Positions 56,632-64,000 of a stretch of DNA of 64,000 nt are shown here, piece after piece. The notes below the pieces were generated by a model, which did no database searches, was not told the DNA's origin, and saw only the letters and a list, made by a program, of their open reading frames with translations. How positions within the stretch are numbered: the stretch's first letter is position 1; each line of letters opens with the position of its first letter. A program made the position numbers and the translations under genes. This DNA is from Jaltomata sinuosa. Lineage: Eukaryota; Streptophyta; Magnoliopsida; Solanales; Solanaceae. The stretch covers positions 46,593 through 110,592 of the forward strand of contig QJPP01000812.1 in the NCBI GenBank assembly GCA_003996215.1. The letters run 5' to 3'.

Positions 56632-57113
56632 GAAACTCTAGAAATACTATTTATACATCATAATATTACCGAAAAAACTACTAATAGAATAGCTAAAAAG
56701 AATTTTAAAAAGAAGTACGAAAAAGACGTAATTTTAACCCAAGAAATATACTGGTACGCCAAAACTTTAAAAGAATTATACTCTGAGTACTACGAGACTC
56801 TGGTAGAAAAGAAACAGGTATATTTAGAACAAATTTCAGAAAATAAAAAACTAAGTAAAAAACAAAGAAGATTACTCCACCAAGATTTAAAGGAATTAGA
56901 CACAACCTTAATTACAACTGGATCTAGAATACATCATTATATCCAACTAATAAGAATAAATTATAATATAAGAAAAAGACAGACCCATTATTTAGGATAG
57001 AAATGTATCAAAGAACCCAAGATATAAAATATCTAGGATATATTCCGAAAAACATAAAAGAAACAATTAGATTAATTCCGCTACGCGACAATAATTATAA
57101 GAAAATAACAAAA
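56632..57113 (+). pseudogene. EPRV-B second leader ORF and start of next frame
   Basis: Reads as a helical, charged protein (FKKKYEKDVILTQEIYWYAK, LEQISENKKLSKKQRRLLHQ) ending RQTHYLG at 57000. The start ATG has lost one G relative to copy C (ATGAAACTC against ATGGAAACTC), which shifts the frame. A second frame starts at 57003 (MYQRTQDIKYLGYIPK) and runs into the junction tract at 57113. In the virus this region leads into the coat protein. Function unknown. Confidence 0.65.
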
Positions 57114-57833
57114 TGGTAGGCCCCCCCCCCCCCCAGTTTGGTAGGACCCTCATCCTTCTTTTTTTCTTTATATTTTTCACATATACTTGAATACCAATTT
57201 TGTAAAAATCTTACCATTGCTCCTAGTGTATCTTGTAATCCTGCTGTATCCCAGTCTTTTATTATTCTAGAACTAAATGGTTCTGGTAATTTTGTAAAAT
57301 ATAATTTTCTTACTTCTTTTGCTTCTTCTGGCGTATATTTTCCTTTGTAATAATATTCTCTAAATACACATGTATATTCGTCTATATGACACATATTACA
57401 TATTGCTAATTTTAGCATTAAATTTCTGTTTAGTTGTTTATTTGTTATTTTCTTATAATTATTGTCGCGTAGCGGAATTAATCTAATTGTTTCTTTTATG
57501 TTTTTCGGAATATATCCTAGATATTTTATATCTTGGGTTCTTTGATACATTTCTATCCTAAATAATGGGTCTGTCTTTTTCTTATATTATAATTTATTCT
57601 TATTAGTTGGATATAATGATGTATTCTAGATCCAGTTGTAATTAAGGTTGTGTCTAATTCCTTTAAATCTTGGTGGAGTAATCTTCTTTGTTTTTTACCG
57701 GGGGGGTCCTACCATTTTGTTTATTTTCTTATAATTATTGTCGCGTAGCGGAATTAATCTAATTGTTTCTTTTATGTTTTTCGGTATTTTATATCTTGGG
57801 TTCTTTGATACATTTCTATCCTAAATAATGGGT

Positions 57834-58238
57834 CTATCTTTTTCTTATATTATAATTTATTCTTATTAGTTGGATATAATGATGTATTCTAGATCCAGTT
57901 GTAATTAAGGTTGTGTCTAATTCCTTTAAATCTTGGTGGAGTAATCTTCTTTGTTTTTTACTTAGTTTTTTATTTTCTGAAATTTGTTCTAAATATACCT
58001 GTTTCTTTTCTACCAGAGTCTCGTAGTACTCAGAGTATAATTCTTTTAAAGTTTTGGCGTACCAGTGTATTTCTTGGGTTAAAATTACGTCTTTTTCGTA
58101 CTTCTTTTTAAAATTCTTTTTAGCTATTCTATTAGTAGTTTTTTCGGTAATATTATGATGTATAAATAGTATTTCTAGAGTTTCCATATTTATTATTAAT
58201 CTGAATCTGTTATTTCTAGATCTGAATATATTTCTCAA
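57834..58238 (-). CDS. EPRV second leader ORF, open copy (134 aa)
   Basis: Same protein as 56632-57000 but with the start region unbroken. The inner Met (METLEILFIHH) is likely the viral start because the preceding 20 residues lie in sequence shared with the first leader ORF. It is strongly helical and charged. Function unknown. It is truncated by a frame change just after RKR, where copy B continues. Confidence 0.6.
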   Translation of the reverse strand: MRNIFRSRNNRFRLIINMETLEILFIHHNITEKTTNRIAKKNFKKKYEKDVILTQEIHWYAKTLKELYSEYYETLVEKKQVYLEQISENKKLSKKQRRLLHQDLKELDTTLITTGSRIHHYIQLIRINYNIRKR

Positions 58239-58548
58239 TCGTCATCTATATTTAATCTTTCTAGATCTATTCCATACCATTGGGATTTTTCATTAAATAT
58301 CTTTTCCCATATAATTCTTTTTAATTCTACTATCTTTATATCTTTTAATGCATATAAAACTAATTCTTTATAATTATTTCTTATTTTATTATGCAAATAG
58401 GTAGTCATAGTAATACCATATACTTGAATACCAATTTTGTAAAAATCTTACCATTGCTCCTAGTGTATCTTATAATCATGCTGTATCCCAGTCTTTTATT
58501 ATTCTAGAACTAAATGGTTCTGGTAATTTTGTAAAATATAATTTTCTT

Positions 58549-58567
58549 ACTCCCGGCAGACGCACCA
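58549..58567 (+). other. tRNA 3'-end fragment with CCA at an EPRV junction
   Basis: The 19 bases ACTCCCGGCAGACGCACCA fit a tRNA 3' end by structure: part of the T loop, T-stem strand CCCGG, acceptor strand CAGACGC, discriminator A and CCA. From memory it matches plant tRNA-Gly(UCC). Both flanks are viral (coat protein to the left, leader to the right). CCA is normally added after transcription, so its presence points to copying from mature tRNA. Confidence 0.65.
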
Positions 58568-58633
58568 ATTCCTAAGTATCATAGCATGATTAAATAAGTT
58601 TATATTCGTTATTATTTACTAGAATTATTTGAA

Positions 58634-58825
58634 TCATATTTTTGAGTTTGTTAACATGAAGTATTTGATATATTTATATTCTATTTTAGATATTTTATCT
58701 ATTAATTTATTTAATTTGTCGTTATCAGTCTTTGTAATATTAAGTTGTTTATATTCCGGATATAGATTTTCTAATTGTCTTTTTAATTTTCTTATCTTTC
58801 TTCTAGTATGTTTCAAATCATCCAT
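58634..58825 (-). CDS. EPRV small ORF after the primer site (63 aa, tail not native)
   Basis: The ATG at 58825 directly follows the primer site, as the first small ORF does in caulimoviruses. The product is a short coiled coil (RRKIRKLKRQLENLYPEYKQ). The last few residues come from the leader fragment joined at about 58658. Function unknown. Confidence 0.6.
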   Translation of the reverse strand: MDDLKHTRRKIRKLKRQLENLYPEYKQLNITKTDNDKLNKLIDKISKIEYKYIKYFMLTNSKI

Positions 58826-58838
58826 GGCTCTGATACCA
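58826..58838 (-). other. EPRV primer binding site (initiator tRNA-Met)
   Basis: Minus strand TGGTATCAGAGCC followed by ATGG, the minus-strand DNA start site of caulimoviruses. Directly upstream on that strand is AAACTGG-complement sequence and a C12 tract. Confidence 0.85.
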
Positions 58839-58840
58839 AA

Positions 58841-58963
58841 CTGGGGGGGGGGGGTCCTACCATTTTGTTATTTTCTTATAATTATTGTCGCGTAGCGGAA
58901 AAACTGGGGGGAGGTCCTACCATTTTGTTATTTTCTTATAATTATTGTCGCGTAGCGGAATTA
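58841..58963. repeat. Tandem 63-bp repeat containing poly(G) and leader-ORF end
   Basis: CTGGGG...TCCTACCATTTTGTTA through GTCGCGTAGCGGAA is present twice, starting at 58841 and 58904. The G runs differ in length (12 and 6). Confidence 0.85.
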
Positions 58964-59035
58964 ATCTAATTGTTTCTTTTATGTTTTTCGGAATATATCC
59001 TAGATATTTTATATCTTGGGTTTTTTGATACATTT

Positions 59036-60025
59036 CTATCCTAAATAAGGGGTCCTTATTTCTTCCATATCTGCTATTCTTTCTTCTCTACAAGTTGAGT
59101 AGATCATGGTTTGCTCCCTTGCATAATAACTCCAAATAGGATTTTTATTTAAATAATTTGATGATAACTCATTCAAAATCGTAGCTATTCCAATAATTCT
59201 TTTTCCCGCATAAAACTCTGGTATCTCAGCTCTGGTTATCTCTTCCTGCTCTTCTATCTTTTCTGGGATGATCATATCTCTAGTTAATCCTATCTTTATG
59301 ACTTGAATCACCGGCTTAATTTCATCATATAATATCTCCGCTGGTGCTGAATATACTCTTATATAAAATAATGTACCTTTAGTTATTCTCTTATATTGCA
59401 TAAATGCTTTATGTAACTCTGGCAGTGTAGCTATCTCGTCTCCTGTTTTTGTATATACGGTATTTAGTAATCCATAATTGTAGCAAGTCGCTACTAGATT
59501 TGCATTTGTTCTTGGTAATGCAATTAGCTTGTTGTATCCTTGTAGACTCTGAGTAATATAGTCTTCTTCTGAATTGGTGGTAGTTTTTGATCTGGGGTTT
59601 TTATTTAGAAAGGTTTGTATTTTATAAATATTTTCTATGTATGCTCTGGTAATATGGTTGTAGGTCTTTTTATCTTGGTCCAAACTGTCTTTGTATGTAT
59701 TTACTTGTGGTGGTATAAATGGGGTTTTTTGGGTTTTTGGAGTATATGGTGTTTCAAATAGTTTATTTAAATTTGTATTGACATATCTTCTTTCTTCCTT
59801 TATAGATGATCTGCTTGTAGATGCACCTGCATGAAGTAAATTATTATGGGTTTTTAGGTGTTTCCCAACGTCACCTTGTAGCTCTGGAAGTTTTGTGTCT
59901 TCCGATCGACATATCTCCGCATTCTTATTGTCATGCTGCTGACTAGCTTTGATTTGTTGTATCTCTTTATTTATACTATCGACCTCTTTACAAAGAGTCG
60001 TCATAACTTTGAGTAAATCTTCCAT
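59036..60025 (-). pseudogene. EPRV-C ORF4, C-terminally truncated
   Basis: Identical to copy B ORF4 over about 324 residues apart from single changes. It is then cut at MEEIR and joined to the end of a leader ORF (TPYLG, stop). The C-terminal Cys/His cluster is lost. Confidence 0.85.
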
Positions 60026-60038
60026 AGTGGTAGTTTCC

Positions 60039-61943
60039 TCAGTCTGAGTAGCTTTGTCTTGATATGTAATCTGCGATTATATTTTTGTTAGTACAAATTA
60101 CTTCAATTGTAAATGTGAAGTTCAATATATTCAATACGAGTCTTCGTATCTCCTTGGTTGTAACTGAATCCTGTACTTTCTTTGTCAACCACCATTTTAC
60201 CTGCGTATTATCTGTTCTAATAACAAATTTATTATATACAATATATGGTTCAAAAGCTAATAAACATTTGTATATTGAATATAGTTCTTTTCTATTTATT
60301 TCCCATTTTATTTCGGGATTTGTAAATGTACCTGAATAATATCTACAATGATGCTCTATTTTTTCTTTATCATACCTGTATTTTAATACTCCTCCATAGC
60401 TAATTTCACTAGCATCGGATTCTACTATATAGATAAATTTTCTATTTTCTTCTGGAAAACATAGTTTTGGTAAATTTTTACATAATAATTTTATTTTTCT
60501 TATTTGTTCTTGGTCTTTATTATCAAAGTAATATTCTACATCTTTCTTCAATTTCTTGTGTAATGGTTTTAGATTTTCTACCAATTTTGGTACATATTCT
60601 CTTACTTGATTTACTAGTCCTAAAAATGATTGTAATTTCTTCTTTGTATCTATTTGTTCATCAGAATTTATTATTTTCTGTACTATGTGTGGCTGCATTT
60701 TTATGCCATTTTTATCTATTTCTATTCCTAAGAATTCTATTTGGTTTTTCATTATTTCAGCTTTTTTCTTACTTAGGCTAATTCCTGAATATGTAAAAAT
60801 ATGTATGAATTTTTCTAGTAGTTTTATATGTTCATCTTGCGTTCTTGAATACAAAAGTATATCATCTATATATACTATACAATTTTCTAATTGGTTTAAA
60901 TAATTATCCATAAAATGCTGATATCTACCTGGTGCATTTTTATATCCAAAAGGTAATACATTCCATTCATAAAATCCTTGAGGTACTGTGAATGCTGTTA
61001 ATTTTTTAGATTCTTCTTCTAGCTTAAGATGGTAAAAGCCTGATTTACAATCAAACTTACTAAAATAATTGTATCCTTGGACTTGTCTTATTTTTAATAT
61101 CTTATTGGGTATTGGATAATTGTATGTTTTAGTTTTAGCATTTAAGTTTCTATAATCAATAACCATTCTATTTTTTCCTCTTTTTTGTTCGCTATGTTTG
61201 TTTACTATAAATGCTGGGCTTGTATGTTTACTATTACTTTCTTGTATATATTTGTTTTCTAACAATTCTTTTATGTGCATTTTGAATTCATCTAAATCAT
61301 CAAAATTATATTTTAAAGGTTTCTGGGTAATTATACTATTTTCATCAATTAATTCTATTTTTACTTTAGTTTTATGTTTTTCCCATCCTTTTAAGTGATT
61401 TTCACTATATAATGGTTCTAATTGTTCTTGAATAATTTTTAGTTTATCTATAGCAAATATGATTAGTTCTATCCTATGTTCATTTGTTTTTATATTTTCT
61501 AATTTCTGAGTAATTTTTTCACTTTCTTTTATCCATGGGGCAGTTTTTCTGGTTTTATTATATACTCTTTTAGCTCCTACTTTGTGTTTACATGGTGTCG
61601 TAAACCACCAGTGTGTCTTTGTTATTATATGTGGATATAGTTTTTCTAGAAAAGGCATTCCTAGAAGTATATCCTTATTTGTGAATTCATAACTATATAT
61701 TTCTTCTATAGTTAATATTTTATCCCATATTTGTAATTTTACATTTCTTGCTTTATGATTTATCATGCTTCCTTCATTATTAAATCCTGTTACTACTATT
61801 GGTGTAGTTAATTTTTCCCATTTTTCATCTGGTAGACAATTATGTTTACACATATTAGCCTCTGCTCCTGTATCTATCATTGGGGTATAATATCTGTTAT
61901 AGTAATTTTCTACTATTATTTTAGCAAGTATGTAGATTTTCAT
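60039..61943 (-). CDS. EPRV-C polymerase, intact, 634 aa
   Basis: A single uninterrupted frame with protease (IDTGAEAN, residues 23-30), RT (YIDDILLYS near residue 358) and RNase H (ESDASEISYGG near 508, RTDNTQVKWW near 580). It has Trp where copy B has its stop. The length fits solendovirus-type polymerases. Expression would depend on a transcript starting beyond the right window edge, because copy C's own promoter is not joined to it within the window. Confidence 0.88.
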   Translation of the reverse strand: MKIYILAKIIVENYYNRYYTPMIDTGAEANMCKHNCLPDEKWEKLTTPIVVTGFNNEGSMINHKARNVKLQIWDKILTIEEIYSYEFTNKDILLGMPFLEKLYPHIITKTHWWFTTPCKHKVGAKRVYNKTRKTAPWIKESEKITQKLENIKTNEHRIELIIFAIDKLKIIQEQLEPLYSENHLKGWEKHKTKVKIELIDENSIITQKPLKYNFDDLDEFKMHIKELLENKYIQESNSKHTSPAFIVNKHSEQKRGKNRMVIDYRNLNAKTKTYNYPIPNKILKIRQVQGYNYFSKFDCKSGFYHLKLEEESKKLTAFTVPQGFYEWNVLPFGYKNAPGRYQHFMDNYLNQLENCIVYIDDILLYSRTQDEHIKLLEKFIHIFTYSGISLSKKKAEIMKNQIEFLGIEIDKNGIKMQPHIVQKIINSDEQIDTKKKLQSFLGLVNQVREYVPKLVENLKPLHKKLKKDVEYYFDNKDQEQIRKIKLLCKNLPKLCFPEENRKFIYIVESDASEISYGGVLKYRYDKEKIEHHCRYYSGTFTNPEIKWEINRKELYSIYKCLLAFEPYIVYNKFVIRTDNTQVKWWLTKKVQDSVTTKEIRRLVLNILNFTFTIEVICTNKNIIADYISRQSYSD

Positions 61944-61950
61944 TTTTCTC

Positions 61951-63153
61951 TTACATTGTCCGTTTTATTATGACTTTCTTATTTTTATAAGTAACGGTTA
62001 ACTGTGTGTTTTCTAAATTATATGGTTTCATATCTTCTAACCATTTTATTCCTAATATGATGTTTTTATCTCCGTGATACATTTTAAATTTTATTACCAT
62101 TGGTATTCCGCCAATGATTATTTCTTTTTCTACTGATTCTCTGAATGCTGTAAATTCTTTTGGTAATTCCGGGTGTTCTATAGAATTTATTTCTTCTTCT
62201 GTTACTAATTCTCTTGTTATATAATTTTCCTCTTGTCCTGTGTGTATTATTATAATGAATTTTCTTTGTTCTAATATTCCGGTTATATAATAGTGATTTG
62301 GCTCTATTTCTTTTATTGTTACTGAATTTCTTGATGACTGGGGTGTGTCACTACAACTTTTCCTCTTGGAAGTACTTATTCTATCACTTACTATTTCTAA
62401 GTTTTCTTCTATGTCTATTTCTTTGTAGCTATAATCATTGTTATCTATTACTGAGATAATTTGTTCAAATGGGTTTTCTATTTTTATTCTATTAATTTTA
62501 TTCTTTGCTGTTATTTTATGTTTTGTTGTTAAGACGTATAAATTTTTACATCTTGCTGTAAATACTTTACCACCTGGGGCTAGTTCAATACCTGTCATTT
62601 TCCAATATAGTACTAATGATTTATCTATATTACTGTCATTTATTGCTACTGAATAGTTAGCACTTATTATGAATTTAAACTTCTGGTATATTAAATTTCC
62701 TTTTACTGCACTTATTATGCTTTTTTCTATAGGTTCAATTATTCTATCATCTGCTAAATATATTTCTATACGTGTGTCTATGCCTTCTCTAAAACATGCC
62801 TTTATTAATATTTCTGTTCCTCCTAGATGTACATATCTTATTGGTTCTTTAGCTTGAATTGCTTGTATTTCTTTGTTTATTATTCTCTTATTTATTATAG
62901 GAATTCTTGCTTTTCCTCTAGTATATTTACAGTCTATTATATGTTCTTTCTGACTTACCACATAGTATTCTTCCTTTTGTCTTTTAAATATATTTTTTAG
63001 TATTGGTAATTTGAATATTTTTTCTACACTCAAATCCAATTCTTTTCCTTTTATTTGTTCAAATATATTTACATCAAATATTACTTTCTTTTCTGAGGAT
63101 TCTTCATTTACATGTTCTTCTTTATTTATTATTTGTACTTCTTCTTCATTCAT
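61951..63153 (-). CDS. EPRV-C movement protein with retropepsin-like C-terminal domain, 400 aa
   Basis: Same layout as copy B. The residue at the putative lost catalytic position (304) is His here (IIHTGQEENYI) and Asn in copy B, each one base from an Asp codon. It overlaps the coat-protein stop by 8 bases and ends 7 bases before the polymerase. Confidence 0.82.
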   Translation of the reverse strand: MNEEEVQIINKEEHVNEESSEKKVIFDVNIFEQIKGKELDLSVEKIFKLPILKNIFKRQKEEYYVVSQKEHIIDCKYTRGKARIPIINKRIINKEIQAIQAKEPIRYVHLGGTEILIKACFREGIDTRIEIYLADDRIIEPIEKSIISAVKGNLIYQKFKFIISANYSVAINDSNIDKSLVLYWKMTGIELAPGGKVFTARCKNLYVLTTKHKITAKNKINRIKIENPFEQIISVIDNNDYSYKEIDIEENLEIVSDRISTSKRKSCSDTPQSSRNSVTIKEIEPNHYYITGILEQRKFIIIIHTGQEENYITRELVTEEEINSIEHPELPKEFTAFRESVEKEIIIGGIPMVIKFKMYHGDKNIILGIKWLEDMKPYNLENTQLTVTYKNKKVIIKRTM

Positions 63154-64000
63154 TATCGTCTGATTCTTCTTTTTCTAATTCTTCATTTAGTTCATTTTCA
63201 GATAATTCATATATACTATCATCATCGCTTAGTTCATAGTCTAAATATTTTAATTCCATGTATTCTTCATTATTTATTATTATTTCTGCTATTTGTTTTT
63301 TCTTAGGATTTTTAGGCAATCTACAATCTCTAGCTAAGTGTCCTAATTTTCCACAGTTATAACACGTACATTCTGTTATTTTCTTTTTCGGTTTAAATGG
63401 TCTTTTATTATTATAATTTTTTACATAATATCTTCGTCTAGGCCTTTTATTTCTATATAGGGATTTATATCTTTTAAATTTTCCTCTTTTTCTATTCTTT
63501 TTGTAGTAGCTATCTACACATCCAAATTGGGGTGCTATCCTATCTTTACAACATAATAGGTTTTGTATTATGGATTTTTCCATCCTTCTTTTTTCTTTAT
63601 ATTTTTCACATATACTTGAATACCAATTTTGTAAAAATCTTATCATTGCTCCTAGTGTATCTTGTAATCCTGCTGTATCCCAGTCTTTTATTATTCTAGA
63701 ACTAAATGGTTCTGGTAATTTTGTAAAATATAATTTTCTTACTTCTTTTGCTTCTTCTGGCGTATATTTTCCTTTGTAATAATATTCTCTAAATACACAT
63801 GTATATTCGTCTATATGACACATATTACATATTGCTAATTTTAGCATTAAATTTCTGTTTAGTTGTTTATCCTTATTTTGTTCTTCTGTTTCTGTGGTTG
63901 TACTACTAAACTCATTTCGTATTGCTACTTCATATTTTTTTAAAATATCAATAGAAGTAGTTGCCGTTTTATCATCTATAGTTTTGTTATTTCTTAGTGT
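63146..64000 (-). CDS. EPRV-C coat protein, continues past the window edge
   Basis: Contains the capsid core, basic stretch, zinc knuckle CYNCGKLGHLARDC and acidic tail as in copy B. The frame is open to base 64000, so the N terminus is outside. The Met at 63847 is probably internal. Confidence 0.85.
   Translation of the reverse strand, partial: TLRNNKTIDDKTATTSIDILKKYEVAIRNEFSSTTTETEEQNKDKQLNRNLMLKLAICNMCHIDEYTCVFREYYYKGKYTPEEAKEVRKLYFTKLPEPFSSRIIKDWDTAGLQDTLGAMIRFLQNWYSSICEKYKEKRRMEKSIIQNLLCCKDRIAPQFGCVDSYYKKNRKRGKFKRYKSLYRNKRPRRRYYVKNYNNKRPFKPKKKITECTCYNCGKLGHLARDCRLPKNPKKKQIAEIIINNEEYMELKYLDYELSDDDSIYELSENELNEELEKEESDDNE

Larger units (their letters stand above)
50077..57113 (+). mobile_element. 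EPRV-B: endogenous solendovirus-like copy, plus strand
   Basis: The order is leader-ORF tail, coat protein (5' end missing), movement protein, polymerase, ORF4, intergenic promoter, leader ORFs. The first 340 bases (50077-50415) are repeated at 56779-57113, so the copy goes round the circular genome once and overlaps itself, less a deletion at 50415. Its left end lies inside the NLP exon. The arm 50417-55350 is mirrored by copy C. Confidence 0.9.
57114..59050. other. Scrambled EPRV junction zone between inverted copies
   Basis: Pieces in order are: C14 tract (57121-57134); coat-protein fragment, minus (57155-57441); leader-ORF fragment, minus (57441-57699); G7 tract (57700-57706); leader ORFs, minus, with a 13-base deletion (57707-58413); coat-protein fragment, minus (58414-58549); tRNA-like 3' end (58549-58567); leader fragment, plus (58568-58658); primer site and small ORF, minus (58634-58842); G12 tract (58843-58854); two tandem copies of a 63-bp junction unit; then the minus-strand leader-ORF end joining copy C. 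No host sequence was recognised in it. Confidence 0.8.
59050..64000 (-). mobile_element. EPRV-C: inverted near-identical copy, runs off the window
   Basis: The minus-strand mirror of 50417-55350: ORF4 (truncated), polymerase, movement protein and coat protein. Only a few residues per protein differ from copy B (for example 4 of 400 in the movement protein). At the window edge it contains coat-protein sequence upstream of the point where copy B was deleted. Confidence 0.92.

Noticed and set aside
58549..58567. A complete tRNA gene at the CCA-ended fragment
   Set aside because: Only the 3' end is present. No anticodon arm or 5' acceptor strand lies upstream, where the sequence is viral coat protein.

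Overview
The window is plant nuclear DNA, most likely from Solanum or another Solanaceae; this is an inference. It is built almost entirely of nested retroelements and endogenous pararetrovirus (EPRV) DNA. The viral proteins are of the solendovirus-like type (Tobacco vein clearing virus relatives in the Caulimoviridae), which are known as endogenous copies in tomato, potato and tobacco. The one recognisable host gene is a broken NIN-like (NLP) transcription-factor gene. No intact host gene, rRNA gene or complete tRNA gene was found.

Region 1 (1-16487). A Ty3/gypsy chromovirus of the Tekay/Del type (E1, minus strand, 2.05-kb LTR, 5' LTR 5589-7634, left LTR cut by the window edge) lies inside the 3' LTR of an older Athila-like element (LTR 14994-16487, tRNA-Asp-type PBS 14971-14989). 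The Athila-like element keeps a decayed gag and a large 'putative plant transposon protein'-like ORF, but no pol was recognised.

Region 2 (16488-31350). A Ty3-type element with about 3.6-kb LTRs (E3, minus strand) has lost nearly all of its interior. Its right LTR is split by E2 (21799-28289), a second Tekay-type element flanked by aaaat/taaat target-site repeats. The U3 parts of these LTR families carry arrays of short near-palindromes.

Region 3 (31351-39421). This is low-complexity, non-coding DNA with GATACAT fold-backs, a 69-bp minisatellite, a direct duplication of about 720 bp, a 655-bp Mutator-type MITE with a 10-bp target-site repeat, and a small hairpin.

Region 4 (39422-50076). An NLP-type pseudogene on the plus strand has exon pieces at 39422-39910 and 49677-50076. 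The intron between them holds a Ty1/copia element (40063-48380, minus strand, target-site repeats cttat/cttaa). The gag of that copia element is itself interrupted by a rearranged EPRV mosaic (about 42228-47350). One junction makes an uninterrupted 369-codon ORF joining a viral leader ORF to copia gag and protease, just downstream of a viral promoter in the same orientation.

Region 5 (50077-64000). A second EPRV lineage breaks the last NLP exon and forms a very large inverted repeat. Copy B (plus strand, 50077-57113) carries coat protein (5' truncated), movement protein, polymerase with one stop, ORF4, promoter and leader. Copy C (minus strand, about 59050-64000) is nearly identical and has an intact 634-codon polymerase. 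Between them is a scrambled junction zone with four poly(C/G) tracts, a tRNA-Met-type primer binding site and a 19-base piece that looks like the CCA-ended 3' end of a mature tRNA. These features suggest reverse-transcriptase template switching before or during integration.
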